Below, one piece after another: positions 19,101 through 27,241 of a DNA stretch of 33,450 bases. The position numbers and the translations under genes were made by a program. Below the pieces are notes generated by a model. That model did not search any database. It was not told the DNA's origin and saw nothing but the letters and a program-made list of their open reading frames with translations. The stretch comes from Planctomycetota bacterium (lineage in GTDB: Bacteria; Planctomycetota; J058; JAJDCQ01): NCBI GenBank assembly GCA_029260755.1, contig JAJDCQ010000009.1:1-33450 (forward strand), written 5' to 3'. The number at the start of each line of letters is the position of its first letter. Within the stretch, counting starts at the first letter, position 1.

Positions 19101-21128
19101 GCCCTCGCTCATCACGAGCGCTCGCTCCGCTACACCCGCCAGCTCTGGTCGCTCGACCAGCAGAACGCCACGTCGATCCGGGATCTCGGCCTCGGCCTCC
19201 GGCGGGTCGGCGTGATCCGGTGGAGCCTCGGAGGGTTCGACGCCGCCATCCGTGATCTCCGCGAGGCCTACGGGTTGCTTCGCGGGCTCTCGGCGGCCGA
19301 TCCCGACGACCTCGAGGCGCTCGCCGACGTCGCCTCGACGCTCGTGATCTACGGGCGCCGCCTCCGCGATCGGGGACGGGTCGACGACGCGGTCGCCTCG
19401 TTCGACGAGGCCCTCCTGCTCACGCGCTACCTCCTCGAGAAGAACCCCGAGCACCAGGAGGCGCTCCGCTGGCGGGCCGACGCGCTCCGGGCGAGCAGCC
19501 TGGTGCGCTCGCGCCAGGGCGACATGGCGTCCGCCCTCGAGGCGGTGAAGATCGCGGTCGAGACGAACCGGGCCCTCGCCAAGGCGCAGCCCGAGGACGC
19601 GAGCGCGCAGCTCGCGCTCGCCGCTGTCCTCGTCGACGCTGGCGTGGTCCATCGCAACGCCGGGCAGCTCCGCGAGGCGCTCGTCCTCTGGGACGAGTCG
19701 GTCGCGATCGCCCGCGCGCAGCACGACCTCGATGGCACCTCGACCCACGCGCGCGACGAGCTCGTCCGTGGCCTCGAGAACGCGGCGTCGGTCCGGCTCG
19801 AGCTCGGCGAGCTCGCGGCCGCCCGGGCCGGCGCCGAGGAGGCGATCGCGCTCGGGCGGACGATCACCGGCCTCGACCCCGCGAACGTCGAGGCGCGGCG
19901 GAACACGACGTTCGCCCTCAACGTCCTGGGCGAGCTCCTCCGGATCGACGACGACCTCGACGGAGCGCTCGCCGCCTACGAGGAGGCCGTCGAGACCCGC
20001 CGCGAGATCCTCGACGCCAACCCCGCCGCGGCCGTCGCCCTGATGGACCTCGCCGCCGCCCTCGAGCGGCGAGGCACGTGCCGGGTCGACCGGGCGGAGC
20101 TCGACCTCGCCCTCGTCGACCTCGAGGAGGCCGCCGCGATCCGTCGCTCGCTCCTGGCCGAGGAGCCCGACGCGCCGGACCGACTCCGCGGCCTCCTCGC
20201 CGTCCTCGGGCGGATCGGGCGCGCCCACCTCGAGCGGCGCGACTTCGCCGCGTGCGCGGCCGCGTTCGAGCCGATGGTGGAGATCGCGAAGCAGCTCGTG
20301 GCGACCGACGCGACCAACGTCGTCCACCGGCGCGACCTGGCCGTCGCCCTCCAGAAGCTGGCGAACGCCCGCCGGAACCAGCGGCGGCTCGACGAGGCGC
20401 TCGTCGCCCTCCGCGAGTCGCTGAGCATCTCCGCGGAGCTGCTCGAGCTCGAGCCCGAGAGCGCGACCCGCATCCGCGACATCGCGATCGTGAACGAGCG
20501 GATCGGCGACATCCTCGAGCTGCAGGGCGACCTCGAGACCGGGCTCGTCCACTTCGAGCGGGCGGTCGAGGTCCACGGGCGGCTCCTCGAGCGCGGCGGC
20601 CGCTACGAGCGCGAGCTCGGGTACCTGCAGCGACGCGTCCAGAAGGCGCAGTTCATCCTGGCGATGCTCGCGGGCGAGGTCGCGCCGCAGAACGGAAGCC
20701 AGTGGGTCTACCTGGCCCAGGCCCTCCTGGAGAGACGCGAGCACGGCCGCGCGGCCGACGCGTTCGCCGTGATCCTCGCCGACGAGCAGATCCGGGCCGA
20801 CATCGACGGCTTCCACCTCTACAACGGCGCGTGCGCCGCCGCGGTCAAGGCTGCCTCCCTCGACGCGACCGACCCCGACGCCGCCGAGACGTGGAGGCAG
20901 CGCGCGCTGCAATGGCTCGGCGACGACGTGAGACGGAGGCGGGACCGCCTCGCCGCCCTCGAGGCGACCGAGGCGGGGGACGGAGAGGCCGAGACCCACG
21001 CCGCCGCCCTCGCCGCCGCCCGCGACGAGCTGGCGAAGCACCTCGCCCACGCCCGCGACGCCGACGAGGACCTCGCGGCGATCCGAGCGCGGGACGAGTT
21101 CGCGGCGATCTTCGCAGGCGGAGAGTAG
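16161..21128 (+). CDS. giant Ser/Thr kinase with HEPN-like N-terminus, membrane helix and TPR array
   Basis: This is a 1,655-residue protein. Residues 1-300 are an unusual N-terminal region with a short YRNRVVGHG motif at 111-119, whose R112-N113-x4-H118 spacing matches the Rx4-6H signature of HEPN domains. The kinase domain (about 313-620) has GEGGMG, ATP lysine K343, HRD (476-478) and D497-L-G in place of DFG; it also has an insertion between the lobes near 395-445. A membrane helix lies at about 647-670, then a charged Glu/Arg coiled coil (672-715), then about 800 residues of TPR repeats ('GDLETAxxxxxxAVxISRR'-like units). The start is GTG at 16161 with AGGGAG upstream. It follows the previous kinase by 80 bp. 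A scaffold-type signalling role is inferred. Confidence 0.9.
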   Translation: MSPPPELPLPVAALRRQSENAKSARDRHDGAYFAWELSVKLAFAAAPPEDATPFGRAPLGRWVGALRLPSSRIETPALLDLHGLLTEVATGKRSHKQSVAPRTLLDALVGYRNRVVGHGSVRAGAFYDDAGRALLDGLDAAWGSSLFLPAGARLLFCESAETSDGDGESGRVARILDLTGEAPRVLDPAGTPVGRDGPTERQLHLREADGTWRSLHPWVLLVPTDARERTYVFNGIGRTPEYLDYASGETLRGRALETAMPGIRDDLRGIFAPGPRAGAEAVATDGATESSFDDALSDPGDDDEDERPDGFGDYRLLGKLGEGGMGVVYLARQESLGRLVAVKMLPPAAADDPIAVARFRREVAALSRCDHPNVVKILASGAARGTHYYAMEYVEGADLARLARALTSVGDLDAAISSASGEVRAERSEVFADLPAVPRSEPTGPTEGGDRFVALARLFRDAARGVHHLHEAGIIHRDIKPGNVMVTEDGARAVVMDLGLAALADASRSLTRDATGVLGTLRYLAPEQLTRGRSTHDRRVDVYALGATLYELLTLRPMLAGDTEARLIEQVVNARPRPARELDPRVPTDLSTIVAKATEKAPGDRYDSAMALADDLDAFLEGRPIAARPPTLGYLLWLAVKRRKTLSATVAVFILVLIIATVAFVSRLRYERDLATEQRNFARDQRARAERERERAELERARAEEREAIARGSIRTLVHKARDQLATIPGGAIREAREALLLDAYDGLRRLQELEDADAVVFTLDASEAHRQIADLARLAGRTEEAIGHLRRGLEVSRALVAERPDDDAALADLAVSLDHWGTFLLQQGDLETAGAALVEAVAISRRRLAVDPGDLDLMRDLIVPLHSLGALREKEGRIVEAIAVFEETLALAKRRVPEERTELVEISRIRDVFQALLMLGDSHQTAGRLDRSRAYYEEALAEVEAHLAEFPGRALFRRDAAVCLENLGEVIADQGDLTTALAHHERSLRYTRQLWSLDQQNATSIRDLGLGLRRVGVIRWSLGGFDAAIRDLREAYGLLRGLSAADPDDLEALADVASTLVIYGRRLRDRGRVDDAVASFDEALLLTRYLLEKNPEHQEALRWRADALRASSLVRSRQGDMASALEAVKIAVETNRALAKAQPEDASAQLALAAVLVDAGVVHRNAGQLREALVLWDESVAIARAQHDLDGTSTHARDELVRGLENAASVRLELGELAAARAGAEEAIALGRTITGLDPANVEARRNTTFALNVLGELLRIDDDLDGALAAYEEAVETRREILDANPAAAVALMDLAAALERRGTCRVDRAELDLALVDLEEAAAIRRSLLAEEPDAPDRLRGLLAVLGRIGRAHLERRDFAACAAAFEPMVEIAKQLVATDATNVVHRRDLAVALQKLANARRNQRRLDEALVALRESLSISAELLELEPESATRIRDIAIVNERIGDILELQGDLETGLVHFERAVEVHGRLLERGGRYERELGYLQRRVQKAQFILAMLAGEVAPQNGSQWVYLAQALLERREHGRAADAFAVILADEQIRADIDGFHLYNGACAAAVKAASLDATDPDAAETWRQRALQWLGDDVRRRRDRLAALEATEAGDGEAETHAAALAAARDELAKHLAHARDADEDLAAIRARDEFAAIFAGGE

Positions 21129-21171
21129 GGCGACACCATCCGCCCCGCTCCCCGAGCGCTGTGACAAGAAC

Positions 21172-21308
21172 TCGCTAGTGTGATTCCAGGGGTCAGGTCC
21201 AGGATTCACACCAAAGGGGCCAGGTCACACCAGGGGGTCCCGATCAGCCGAGCTGGTCCGACAGATTCGCTAGTGTGATTCCTGGACCTGACCCCTCGAT
21301 TCACACTA
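21172..21308. repeat. REP-like repeat: inverted AGGGGTCAGGTCC cores and 16-bp direct repeat
   Basis: AGGGGTCAGGTCC at 21188-21200 begins a 24-bp arm (to 21211) that is inverted, with one mismatch, at 21273-21296. A 16-bp direct repeat, TCGCTAGTGTGATTCC, occurs at 21172-21187 and 21267-21282. The right copy also forms TAGTGTGA (21271-21278) against TCACACTA (21301-21308). The same core makes the perfect palindrome at 465-530. It lies between two convergent genes and could end transcription from both sides. Confidence 0.75.
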
Positions 21309-21337
21309 GACTCTCTCGGTCGTCGGGAGCAGTCGAC

Positions 21338-22576
21338 CTAGTCTCCGTCGGGCTCGGGCAAGACCAGCCGATGCACCCGGATCTCATCCGGGAAGAGCTT
21401 CACCTTTCGGTGCTTCTTGTCGAAGCCCTCGACCACGCCTTCGGTCAGCAGCAGCGCTCCGTCGGGACGGGCGAGCACCTGGCGGAGGAGGAACGCCGAC
21501 TTGATCCGGCGGACGATCTTCATCGCCTTCGCTCCGGGCGGGGCCGGGTCGAGGATGATGATCTCGCTCCGGGTCAGGTCCTCGCGCTGCCGCCCGAGGG
21601 TGATGAAGCGCTCGCCGTCGAAGGCGAGGCCGGTCGATGCGCCGGCTCCGGCGTGGACCGGCGGCTCGAACTCGCCGGAGGCGACGTCGACGCGGTGGAG
21701 GCGTCCGCTGCTCAGGATGGCGAGCTTCCCGTCGACCCAGACCGCCCCCTTGGTCGCCATCGCCTTCTTGCCGGCGTTCGCCTCGGAGACGACCTCGCGG
21801 ACGACCTCGCCGTTTGCAGGATCGACGACCTGGATCGGGTCGCCCTTCGACCATCCGAACGGGACGGCGTAGAGGCGCTTCCCGTCGGTGGCGAGCGCCA
21901 CGACGAGGCGGCCCGGCGCCGCGAAGCTCTCGAGCTCGTCGCCGGTCTTCGCGTCGAGGACGCGGAGCTTGCCGTCCTGGATCAGGTAGAGACGATCGCC
22001 GATCGCCGTGATCGCGCGGATCCACTCGCTTCCCGGCGTCGGGATGCTCGAGAGCTCGCCCTCGTCGCAGAGCCGGTCAGGGCGGGTCGGCGGCGGGTCC
22101 CACTCCTCGCCGGCCTTCCAGAGCGCGGCGCGCCGGTTCGCCTCGTCGAGCTCGGGTCGCCAGAGCTCGAGGGTCCGGAAACCGCTCCAGCGGTGGATCT
22201 TCTCGCCGTCCGGGGTGAGGGCGAGCAGGGTGGGGTAGCCGGTCACGCCGAACCGTTTCGGGACGGTCGGATCGACGTCGCGGTCGACCTTCACCCAGGC
22301 GAACCCGCGCGACGCCTCGATGACGCCCTCGTCCGTGAAGCCCTTCACCTGAAGGACCTTGCAGAAGTGTCAGGTCTCGAAGGTGAAGTAGGCCATCAAC
22401 GGAACCCCCTCGGTCTTGGCCCACGCGAGGGCCGCGTCGAGGTCGCCGTCGAACCAGTCGATCGCCCCCGGCGCCGATTCGTCATCGGACCGGGCGGGCG
22501 CGGGCGCCATTCCGAGCAGGCCGGCCGCGACGACGACGGCGGTCGCCGCCCGATGGAGCGTGCGGGAGCGGGACAT
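21338..22576 (-). CDS. selenoprotein: exported thioredoxin (UxxC) fused to beta-propeller-like domain
   Basis: Reading the UGA at 22372-22370 as selenocysteine gives a continuous 412-residue protein. A signal peptide (about 1-30) is followed by a thioredoxin domain with motif U69-H-F-C72 where CxxC is expected, then GVTGYPTLLALTPDG with the family's cis-proline. From about residue 165 the protein has repeated 'GDRLYLIQDGKLRVLDAKTG'-like strands, typical of a PQQ/WD-type propeller. ATG at 22576 has GAGGAGGAG upstream. A SECIS-like hairpin starts soon after the UGA. The gene ends in TAG. It probably acts on periplasmic disulfides; the propeller partner is unknown. The alternative, a pseudogene with one stop, is unlikely because both sides are intact and UGA sits at the redox residue. 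Confidence 0.85.
22340..22357 (-). promoter_or_regulatory. bacterial SECIS element of the Trx/propeller selenoprotein
   Basis: On the minus strand GUCCUUC pairs with GAAGGGC (seven pairs, one U-G wobble) around a four-base AGGU loop at 22350-22347. Two more pairs (22338-22359) extend the stem. The loop begins 19 nt after the UGA. The E. coli fdhF SECIS loop also starts AGGU, about 17 nt from its UGA, and a G in the first loop positions is a known requirement for SelB binding. Confidence 0.8.
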
Positions 22577-22637
22577 GATCTCTCTCCTCCTCGTTTCTCG
22601 CGTTCTTCGATGACGATGGCCGCCCGCGGGTCGCCGG

Positions 22638-22658
22638 CGCAACCGGCGCCGGGTTGCG
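22638..22658. promoter_or_regulatory. inverted repeat between divergent genes
   Basis: CGCAACC (22638-22644) and GGTTGCG (22652-22658) are inverted around a 7-base spacer in the 117-bp region between the divergent selenoprotein and HEAT-like lipoprotein genes. It could be an operator for either, or a hairpin in the leader of the lipoprotein mRNA. No regulator is adjacent, so the role is open. Confidence 0.35.
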
Positions 22659-22693
22659 GACGGACGAGGACGCCGCGCATGCTGACCGACACC

Positions 22694-24265
22694 ATGTCTC
22701 CTGCCACCCCCCGAGCCCTCGCCCTCACCGCCGTCGTCGTGGCGGGAGCGCTCCTCGCCGGATGCCCCGGCGGCGACGCGGGGGGGACCGCCGAGGACGC
22801 CGCGCCCGCCGACGAGCGCAGCCGCGCCCTCGCGGAGCTCGAGAAGCTCGGGAACGTCGAGTGGGCGGCGCGCGTACTGGCGAAGACGCCCGACGAGGAC
22901 GGCGCCGCCCTCCTCGCCGGGCTTCTCGACGAGAGCCTCGCGAAGCGCGATGCCGATCGGCGTTCCATCATCGGACACCTCGCGGCCTGGCCGGTTGGGC
23001 ACGAGGTCATCGCGAGCGCCCTCGCTCGTCGGATCGAAAGGGCGACCTGGTCCCTCGAGGTGAAGGACGCGACCGCGTTCTTCGTCGACAAGCCCGAGCG
23101 TCTCCGGGCGCGGGCGGCCGCGCTCCTCCTCAACCGCCTCGTCGACGACGACGCCGACTTCGGGATGATCATGGCCGGGGGCGAGGGGCTCGCCTCCCTC
23201 GCGCTCGCCTCGAGCGTCGCCCCGATCCTCGCCGCCCTCCCCGACGAGCCGCCGAGCCGGGACGATCAGCTCGCCGAGCTCCGCGCGAAGCAGCTCCTCC
23301 TCGTCCTCCAGGCGACCGCGCCCTCGAGCGACGCAGTTCCCGCGATCGCCGCCTACGCGGCCGACCCCACTTACCGCGAGGAGGCCGCGCCCGTCCTCGC
23401 CGCGATCGGCGGCTCCGACGCGGCGCGCGCCCTGCGCCGCCTCATCGACGAGAGCCCCCGCGACCCGCGCCTGCAGGCTGCGTTCGACCGCGTCGGGACG
23501 GCCGCCTCTCGGACCGGCCTCGCCGAGCAGCTCGGTCGCCCGATCGGTCTCGAGACGACGAACGACCGGCGCGAGGCCGCCCGGGCGCTCGCCGAGACGG
23601 CCGGGCCCGACGACGCCGACGTCCTGGCGCGGCACCTAGGCGACGAGGACCCCGACGTGGCCGCGCCGCTCCTCGGCGCCATCGCAAGGGTGCTCCCGCA
23701 GGGGCGCGATGCCCTCGGCCAGGCCGCCGATCGGGCCCTGGCCGACGGTCGACCGCGCACCGCCGGGGCGATTGCCGCCGCCCTCGCCGATGCGGCCCGC
23801 GAGCGCGCGGCCGCCTCCGCCCTCGGCGCGCTTCGATCCGAGCGGCTCGCCGCTCCGGGCGCCGAGCAGCTCCTGCTCGCCGACCGGGACGCGATCCGCG
23901 CCGCCTACCCCGATGCCGAGATGACGAGCAAGGTGACGGTCGCCGACATGGGGACCCAGGTCATGATCGAGCGGGGCGTCGCGCACCTCGCGGCCCGCGA
24001 TGGCAAGCTGCTCTTCTTCGGGGATCCGTGCAGCCGGATCGTCGCGACCCCCGGTCTCGCCGAGCACCTCGGCGGCCTCGCCGTCGGCGTCCCGGGCTGG
24101 CTCGCCTTCGAGCTCCACGGGGCGGACGAGGCGGTCCGCTTCCCGACCTTCGTCCACGCGGTGCGCGTCGATGGACGCGAGCCCTTCGACCTCGAGATGA
24201 GCCTCGATCCGGACATGCGGATCCGGGCGATCACCCTCCGACCGGCCGGCGAGGCACGTCGCTGA
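22694..24265 (+). CDS. HEAT-like repeat lipoprotein
   Basis: This 523-residue exported protein has a signal peptide ending in lipobox LLAGC (Cys24), then a Gly/Ala-rich spacer. Residues from about 45 to 400 are Ala/Leu/Asp/Glu-rich helical repeats of about 30 residues with 'DPDVAAPLLGAIARVLPQ'-like units, as in HEAT or armadillo-type proteins. The C-terminal 100 residues (from about DMGTQVMIERG) form a mixed alpha/beta segment with FFGDPCSR; I do not recognise it. ATG at 22694 is preferred over the ATG at 22679 because it places the basic residue and hydrophobic core normally. It is divergent from the Trx/propeller selenoprotein and convergent (15 bp) with the dynamin-like gene. It may work with that selenoprotein; this is inference from position. 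Confidence 0.75.
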   Translation: MSPATPRALALTAVVVAGALLAGCPGGDAGGTAEDAAPADERSRALAELEKLGNVEWAARVLAKTPDEDGAALLAGLLDESLAKRDADRRSIIGHLAAWPVGHEVIASALARRIERATWSLEVKDATAFFVDKPERLRARAAALLLNRLVDDDADFGMIMAGGEGLASLALASSVAPILAALPDEPPSRDDQLAELRAKQLLLVLQATAPSSDAVPAIAAYAADPTYREEAAPVLAAIGGSDAARALRRLIDESPRDPRLQAAFDRVGTAASRTGLAEQLGRPIGLETTNDRREAARALAETAGPDDADVLARHLGDEDPDVAAPLLGAIARVLPQGRDALGQAADRALADGRPRTAGAIAAALADAARERAAASALGALRSERLAAPGAEQLLLADRDAIRAAYPDAEMTSKVTVADMGTQVMIERGVAHLAARDGKLLFFGDPCSRIVATPGLAEHLGGLAVGVPGWLAFELHGADEAVRFPTFVHAVRVDGREPFDLEMSLDPDMRIRAITLRPAGEARR

Positions 24266-24280
24266 CGGAGCGCGCGGGGG

Positions 24281-25648
24281 TCAGGCGGTCTGGACGGCCG
24301 GCTCGCGGGCGGACGCCGTCTTCTTGTGGAGCTTGCTCCGCAGCTCGGGGATCTCACGCTCGAGCGCCTGGTCGATCCGGGCGAGCTCGTCCTTCCTCAG
24401 CCGCGGGAACGAGAGCAGGCCGAGCTTGATCGAGGTCTCGCGCGTCCGATCGTGGACCCGCCGCCAGAGCGAGCGGAGGTCCTCGGTCCGCTCGCGGACG
24501 AGGAGCTCGCGGGCGTAGAGACGCTCGAACACCTCGTCGAGGCCGTTCTGGAGGTGGACCTCCTCCCGGCGGACGAGGGCGCGCTGCACGATGAAGCCGG
24601 CGTAGCCGGCCGCGACGGCGGCGACGAAGAGGAAGACCGCGTACCAGACCGACGCCCCGGCCGCGATCGCGATCGCCCCGGCCGCGGCGAGGAGGAGGAC
24701 GCTCGCGACGACTCCGGTCCACGCCTTCGCGCGGAAGCGGCGCAGGTCGCGGGCGGCCTGGTCGAGGACGCGGGCGTGGAGGCGCAGCTTCTCGGAGAAG
24801 TCGCTCACCTGGGTGAGCATGTTGTCGACGCGCCGGGCCGGCGCTTTCTGGATCTCGGCGACGAGCTCGTGGCGGGCCTTCTCGAAGTCTCCGACCGGCA
24901 GGAGGGGCTCGGGGGCGCCCGGGACGGGCACGAACGTCGTGTAGATCAGCGGCAGGTCCTTGCGCGGGATGACCTTGCCGAGGTTCCAGCAGAGCGCCCC
25001 GTAGGCGCGGGCGAAGTCCTGAAGGCTCCGGAACTGATCCATCTTGTTCATGACGATCAGGAGCTTGTGGTCGATCCCGCTCAGGCTCTGGGTGAACACC
25101 TGAAGGGTCTCGCCGGTCGTCCCGGGCTTGTCCGGGTCGAAGAAGACGAGGACGACGTCGGCCCGCTCGGCGAACCAGCGGACCGTCCCGGGGAAGTCGA
25201 AGCCGCGCCCGCCGTCGTCGCCGAGGGCGTCGATCATCCCGGGGCTGTCGACGAGGGTCACCTGGCGGAGCAGCTCGTGGTTGCGGAGCTTCATCCGGAG
25301 ATGGGTCACCAGCTCGTCGCCGAACCCCCGCAGCCCGCCGTAGGCGAGCTCCGGGTTGCCGACGATCGCGTTGCCGTCGCGGACCTCCTCCTTCTCGCCG
25401 AAGCTGAGGATCGTGAAGCCGTCGTCGGTCGGCGCGAGGCCGGTCTTCTGGACGTCGTCGTCCAGGAGGAAGTTGACGAAGGTCGACTTGCCCGAGCTGT
25501 GGTTGCCGAGGATCAGGACCAGGGGCGGACCCTTGATCTCGCCCTCGGTCGCGCGCCGCTTGAAGGTGAAACGCTCGCCGATCGGGTCGACCGCGTCGCG
25601 GTAGATCCCGGCGACGGCGCCGGCGATCTCTTCCAGGAGCTGTTTCAT
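24281..25648 (-). CDS. dynamin-like/EHD-like membrane GTPase
   Basis: This 455-residue protein has the large-GTPase motifs: P-loop GNHSSGKST (48-56), G3 DSPG (134-137) and G4 NKMD (201-204). A Thr-containing switch region lies between P-loop and G3. Two hydrophobic segments at about 303-345 could insert into or cross the membrane, followed by a C-terminal helical stalk (about 350-455) rich in Arg and Glu. Bacterial dynamin-like proteins remodel or stabilise membranes; that role is inferred from the family. The start is ATG at 25648; longer readings on the minus strand run into the divergent gene. It is convergent with the HEAT-like lipoprotein gene. Confidence 0.88.
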   Translation of the reverse strand: MKQLLEEIAGAVAGIYRDAVDPIGERFTFKRRATEGEIKGPPLVLILGNHSSGKSTFVNFLLDDDVQKTGLAPTDDGFTILSFGEKEEVRDGNAIVGNPELAYGGLRGFGDELVTHLRMKLRNHELLRQVTLVDSPGMIDALGDDGGRGFDFPGTVRWFAERADVVLVFFDPDKPGTTGETLQVFTQSLSGIDHKLLIVMNKMDQFRSLQDFARAYGALCWNLGKVIPRKDLPLIYTTFVPVPGAPEPLLPVGDFEKARHELVAEIQKAPARRVDNMLTQVSDFSEKLRLHARVLDQAARDLRRFRAKAWTGVVASVLLLAAAGAIAIAAGASVWYAVFLFVAAVAAGYAGFIVQRALVRREEVHLQNGLDEVFERLYARELLVRERTEDLRSLWRRVHDRTRETSIKLGLLSFPRLRKDELARIDQALEREIPELRSKLHKKTASAREPAVQTA

Positions 25649-25684
25649 GCGGGGAGCGTCCTCGACGCAGGCTGCTGCCGGATG

Positions 25685-25739
25685 GGCATCGTCGAGCCTA
25701 CGATGCCGCTCCGGCGCTGACAAGAGAGAAGCTTCTCTC
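25685..25739. promoter_or_regulatory. two inverted repeats upstream of the UxxU selenoprotein
   Basis: The 225-bp region between divergent starts (25648 and 25874) holds GGCATCGT (25685-25692) inverted as ACGATGCC (25700-25707), and the perfect palindrome GAGAGAAGCTTCTCTC (25724-25739). Either could be an operator for the GTPase gene or the selenoprotein gene. No clear -35/-10 pair was identified. The role is inferred from symmetry and place only. Confidence 0.4.
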
Positions 25740-25873
25740 GCCACACACCTTACGACGAATCGAGATCCGACGTGACGGATCGACCGGCTCGTCCGACTCC
25801 ATGGGGAGGGAATCCCCCTCATCCGCACCCGACCCGAACGCCCCGACCCGATCACCACCGGAGGGACGACCCG

Positions 25874-27154
25874 ATGACCACCGCCACCCTCACCAAGGCG
25901 GCCCTCGCCGCCGGCCTGCTCCTCGGCGGCGTCGCCGCGCTCGCGCAGGCGGACGGCGACGACGAGCCGTTCGCGTGGGAGAACGACTTCGCCGCGGCCA
26001 GACAGAAGGCGAAGGAGTCCGAGCGTCCCCTGCTCGTGGTCTTCCGCTGAGAGCCTTGAAAGGACTGCAAGGTCTTCGACGGGCAGGTTGTCCGTCCCCC
26101 CAAGGAGTTCACCGACGTCGCGAAGAAGTACGTCTGCGTCCGCGTGACCGACATGCGCTCGGTCGACCTGGCCAACATCCGCTTCGACTTCGACCTCACG
26201 TTCACGGCGCTCGTGATGAACGCCGACGGGACGATCTACCATCGCTACGGAACCCGTGATCGCACCGACGCGATGTCGTGGATCTCGATGAAGTCGATGG
26301 TCAAGCTCCTCGAGGAGTCGCTCGAGGACCACGCCGCCTACGTCGCGAGCGACCCGAAGCCGCCGAAGCTCGCGAAGACGCGCACCCTCGAGGACAGCCC
26401 CTCGTTCGCGGCGGCCGAGAGGAAGAAGAAGCGGGACTGCGTCCACTGCCACATGGTCCACGAGTTCGAGCGGCAAGATCAGATGGCGGCGAAGCGGTGG
26501 TCGCCCGACGACATCTGGCTGCATCCGCCGCCCGAGCAGATCGGCCTCACGATGGACCCCGAGGACCAGTCGCTCGTCACCGAGGTCGAGCGCGGCTCGG
26601 CCGCCCACAAGGCCGGGATCCGGGCCGACGACCGCCTCGTGAAGCTGGGCGAGCAGCGCATCCGGACGATCGCCGACATCCAGTGGGTGCTCCACAACGA
26701 GAAGGATGGCGCGACGAAGCTCGAGGCGGCCTGGGAGCACGAGGGCGCCGGAGAGGCGGGGACTCTTCGCCTGAAGAAGAAGTGGAAGCGCGGCACCCCG
26801 CTCCAGTTCAGCTGGCGAAGCTACAAGTGGGGCCTCAAGCCGCAGCCCGGGTTCGGCGGGCCGCAGCTCTCGCCCGACGAGCTCGCCAACGCCGGCCTGC
26901 CGCGCGACGCGTTCGCGTTCAAGGTGAACTACCTCGTCACCTGGGGCGACAACGCCCACGTCGGCAAGAACGCGCAGCGCGCCGGCGTGAAGAAGGGCGA
27001 CATCGTCGTGAGCGTCGGCGGCAAGCGCGACTTCGAGACGGTGAGCCACTTCCACGCCTGGTTCCGCCTGACCCAGCGGATCGGCGGCAAGGTCGAGCTT
27101 CAGCTCCTCCGCAGCGGCAAGGTCGTCAAGGTGGTGCTGCCCGTGATCCAGTGA
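25874..27154 (+). CDS. selenoprotein with UxxU thioredoxin-like domain, CxxCH and two PDZ-like domains
   Basis: Two in-frame UGAs (26048-26050, 26057-26059) read as Sec give a 426-residue protein with motif R58-U59-E-P-U62-K-D-C65 in a thioredoxin-like fold. The signal peptide covers about 1-26. Where thioredoxins have a cis-Pro, here TFTALVMN has none. A CVHCH motif (C189, C192, H193) is a possible heme c site. Two PDZ-like regions follow (about 228-300 and 335-426, with GIRADDRLVKL and GVKKGDIVVSVGG). The ATG follows GGAGGG. I recall this layout as a 'Trx7/PDZ (seleno)protein' family (memory only). A paralog lies at 30496. The true stop is also UGA. It is probably periplasmic; substrates are unknown. 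Confidence 0.87.
26078..26096 (+). promoter_or_regulatory. bacterial SECIS element serving two UGAs
   Basis: GACGGGC (26078-26084) pairs with GTCCGTC (26090-26096), seven pairs including one G-U, around loop AGGUU (26085-26089). The loop starts 25 nt after the second UGA and 34 nt after the first; both lie within the roughly 16-37 nt range of published bacterial SECIS models (from memory). One hairpin would thus serve both Sec codons. Confidence 0.78.
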
Positions 27155-27241
27155 GCGCGCCGCGAGTTGCGTCACGCGCGGGCCGTCCCCCGGTTGAATG
27201 CTCGCGCCGTCCGCGGCTACGCTCTGGACATCGTTCCCGCC

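Noticed and set aside
21338..22348. Treating 21338-22348 as a complete gene starting after the thioredoxin motif.
   Set aside because: The upstream in-frame part supplies a start with a strong ribosome-binding site, a signal peptide and the first half of the thioredoxin domain, so the protein begins at 22576.
25772..27154. Reading the 25.9-27.2 kb locus as a pseudogene or as two separate genes (25772-26050 and 26144-27154).
   Set aside because: Both UGAs fall at redox-motif positions, the frame stays open on both sides without frameshift, and the paralog at 30496 shows the same break in the same place.
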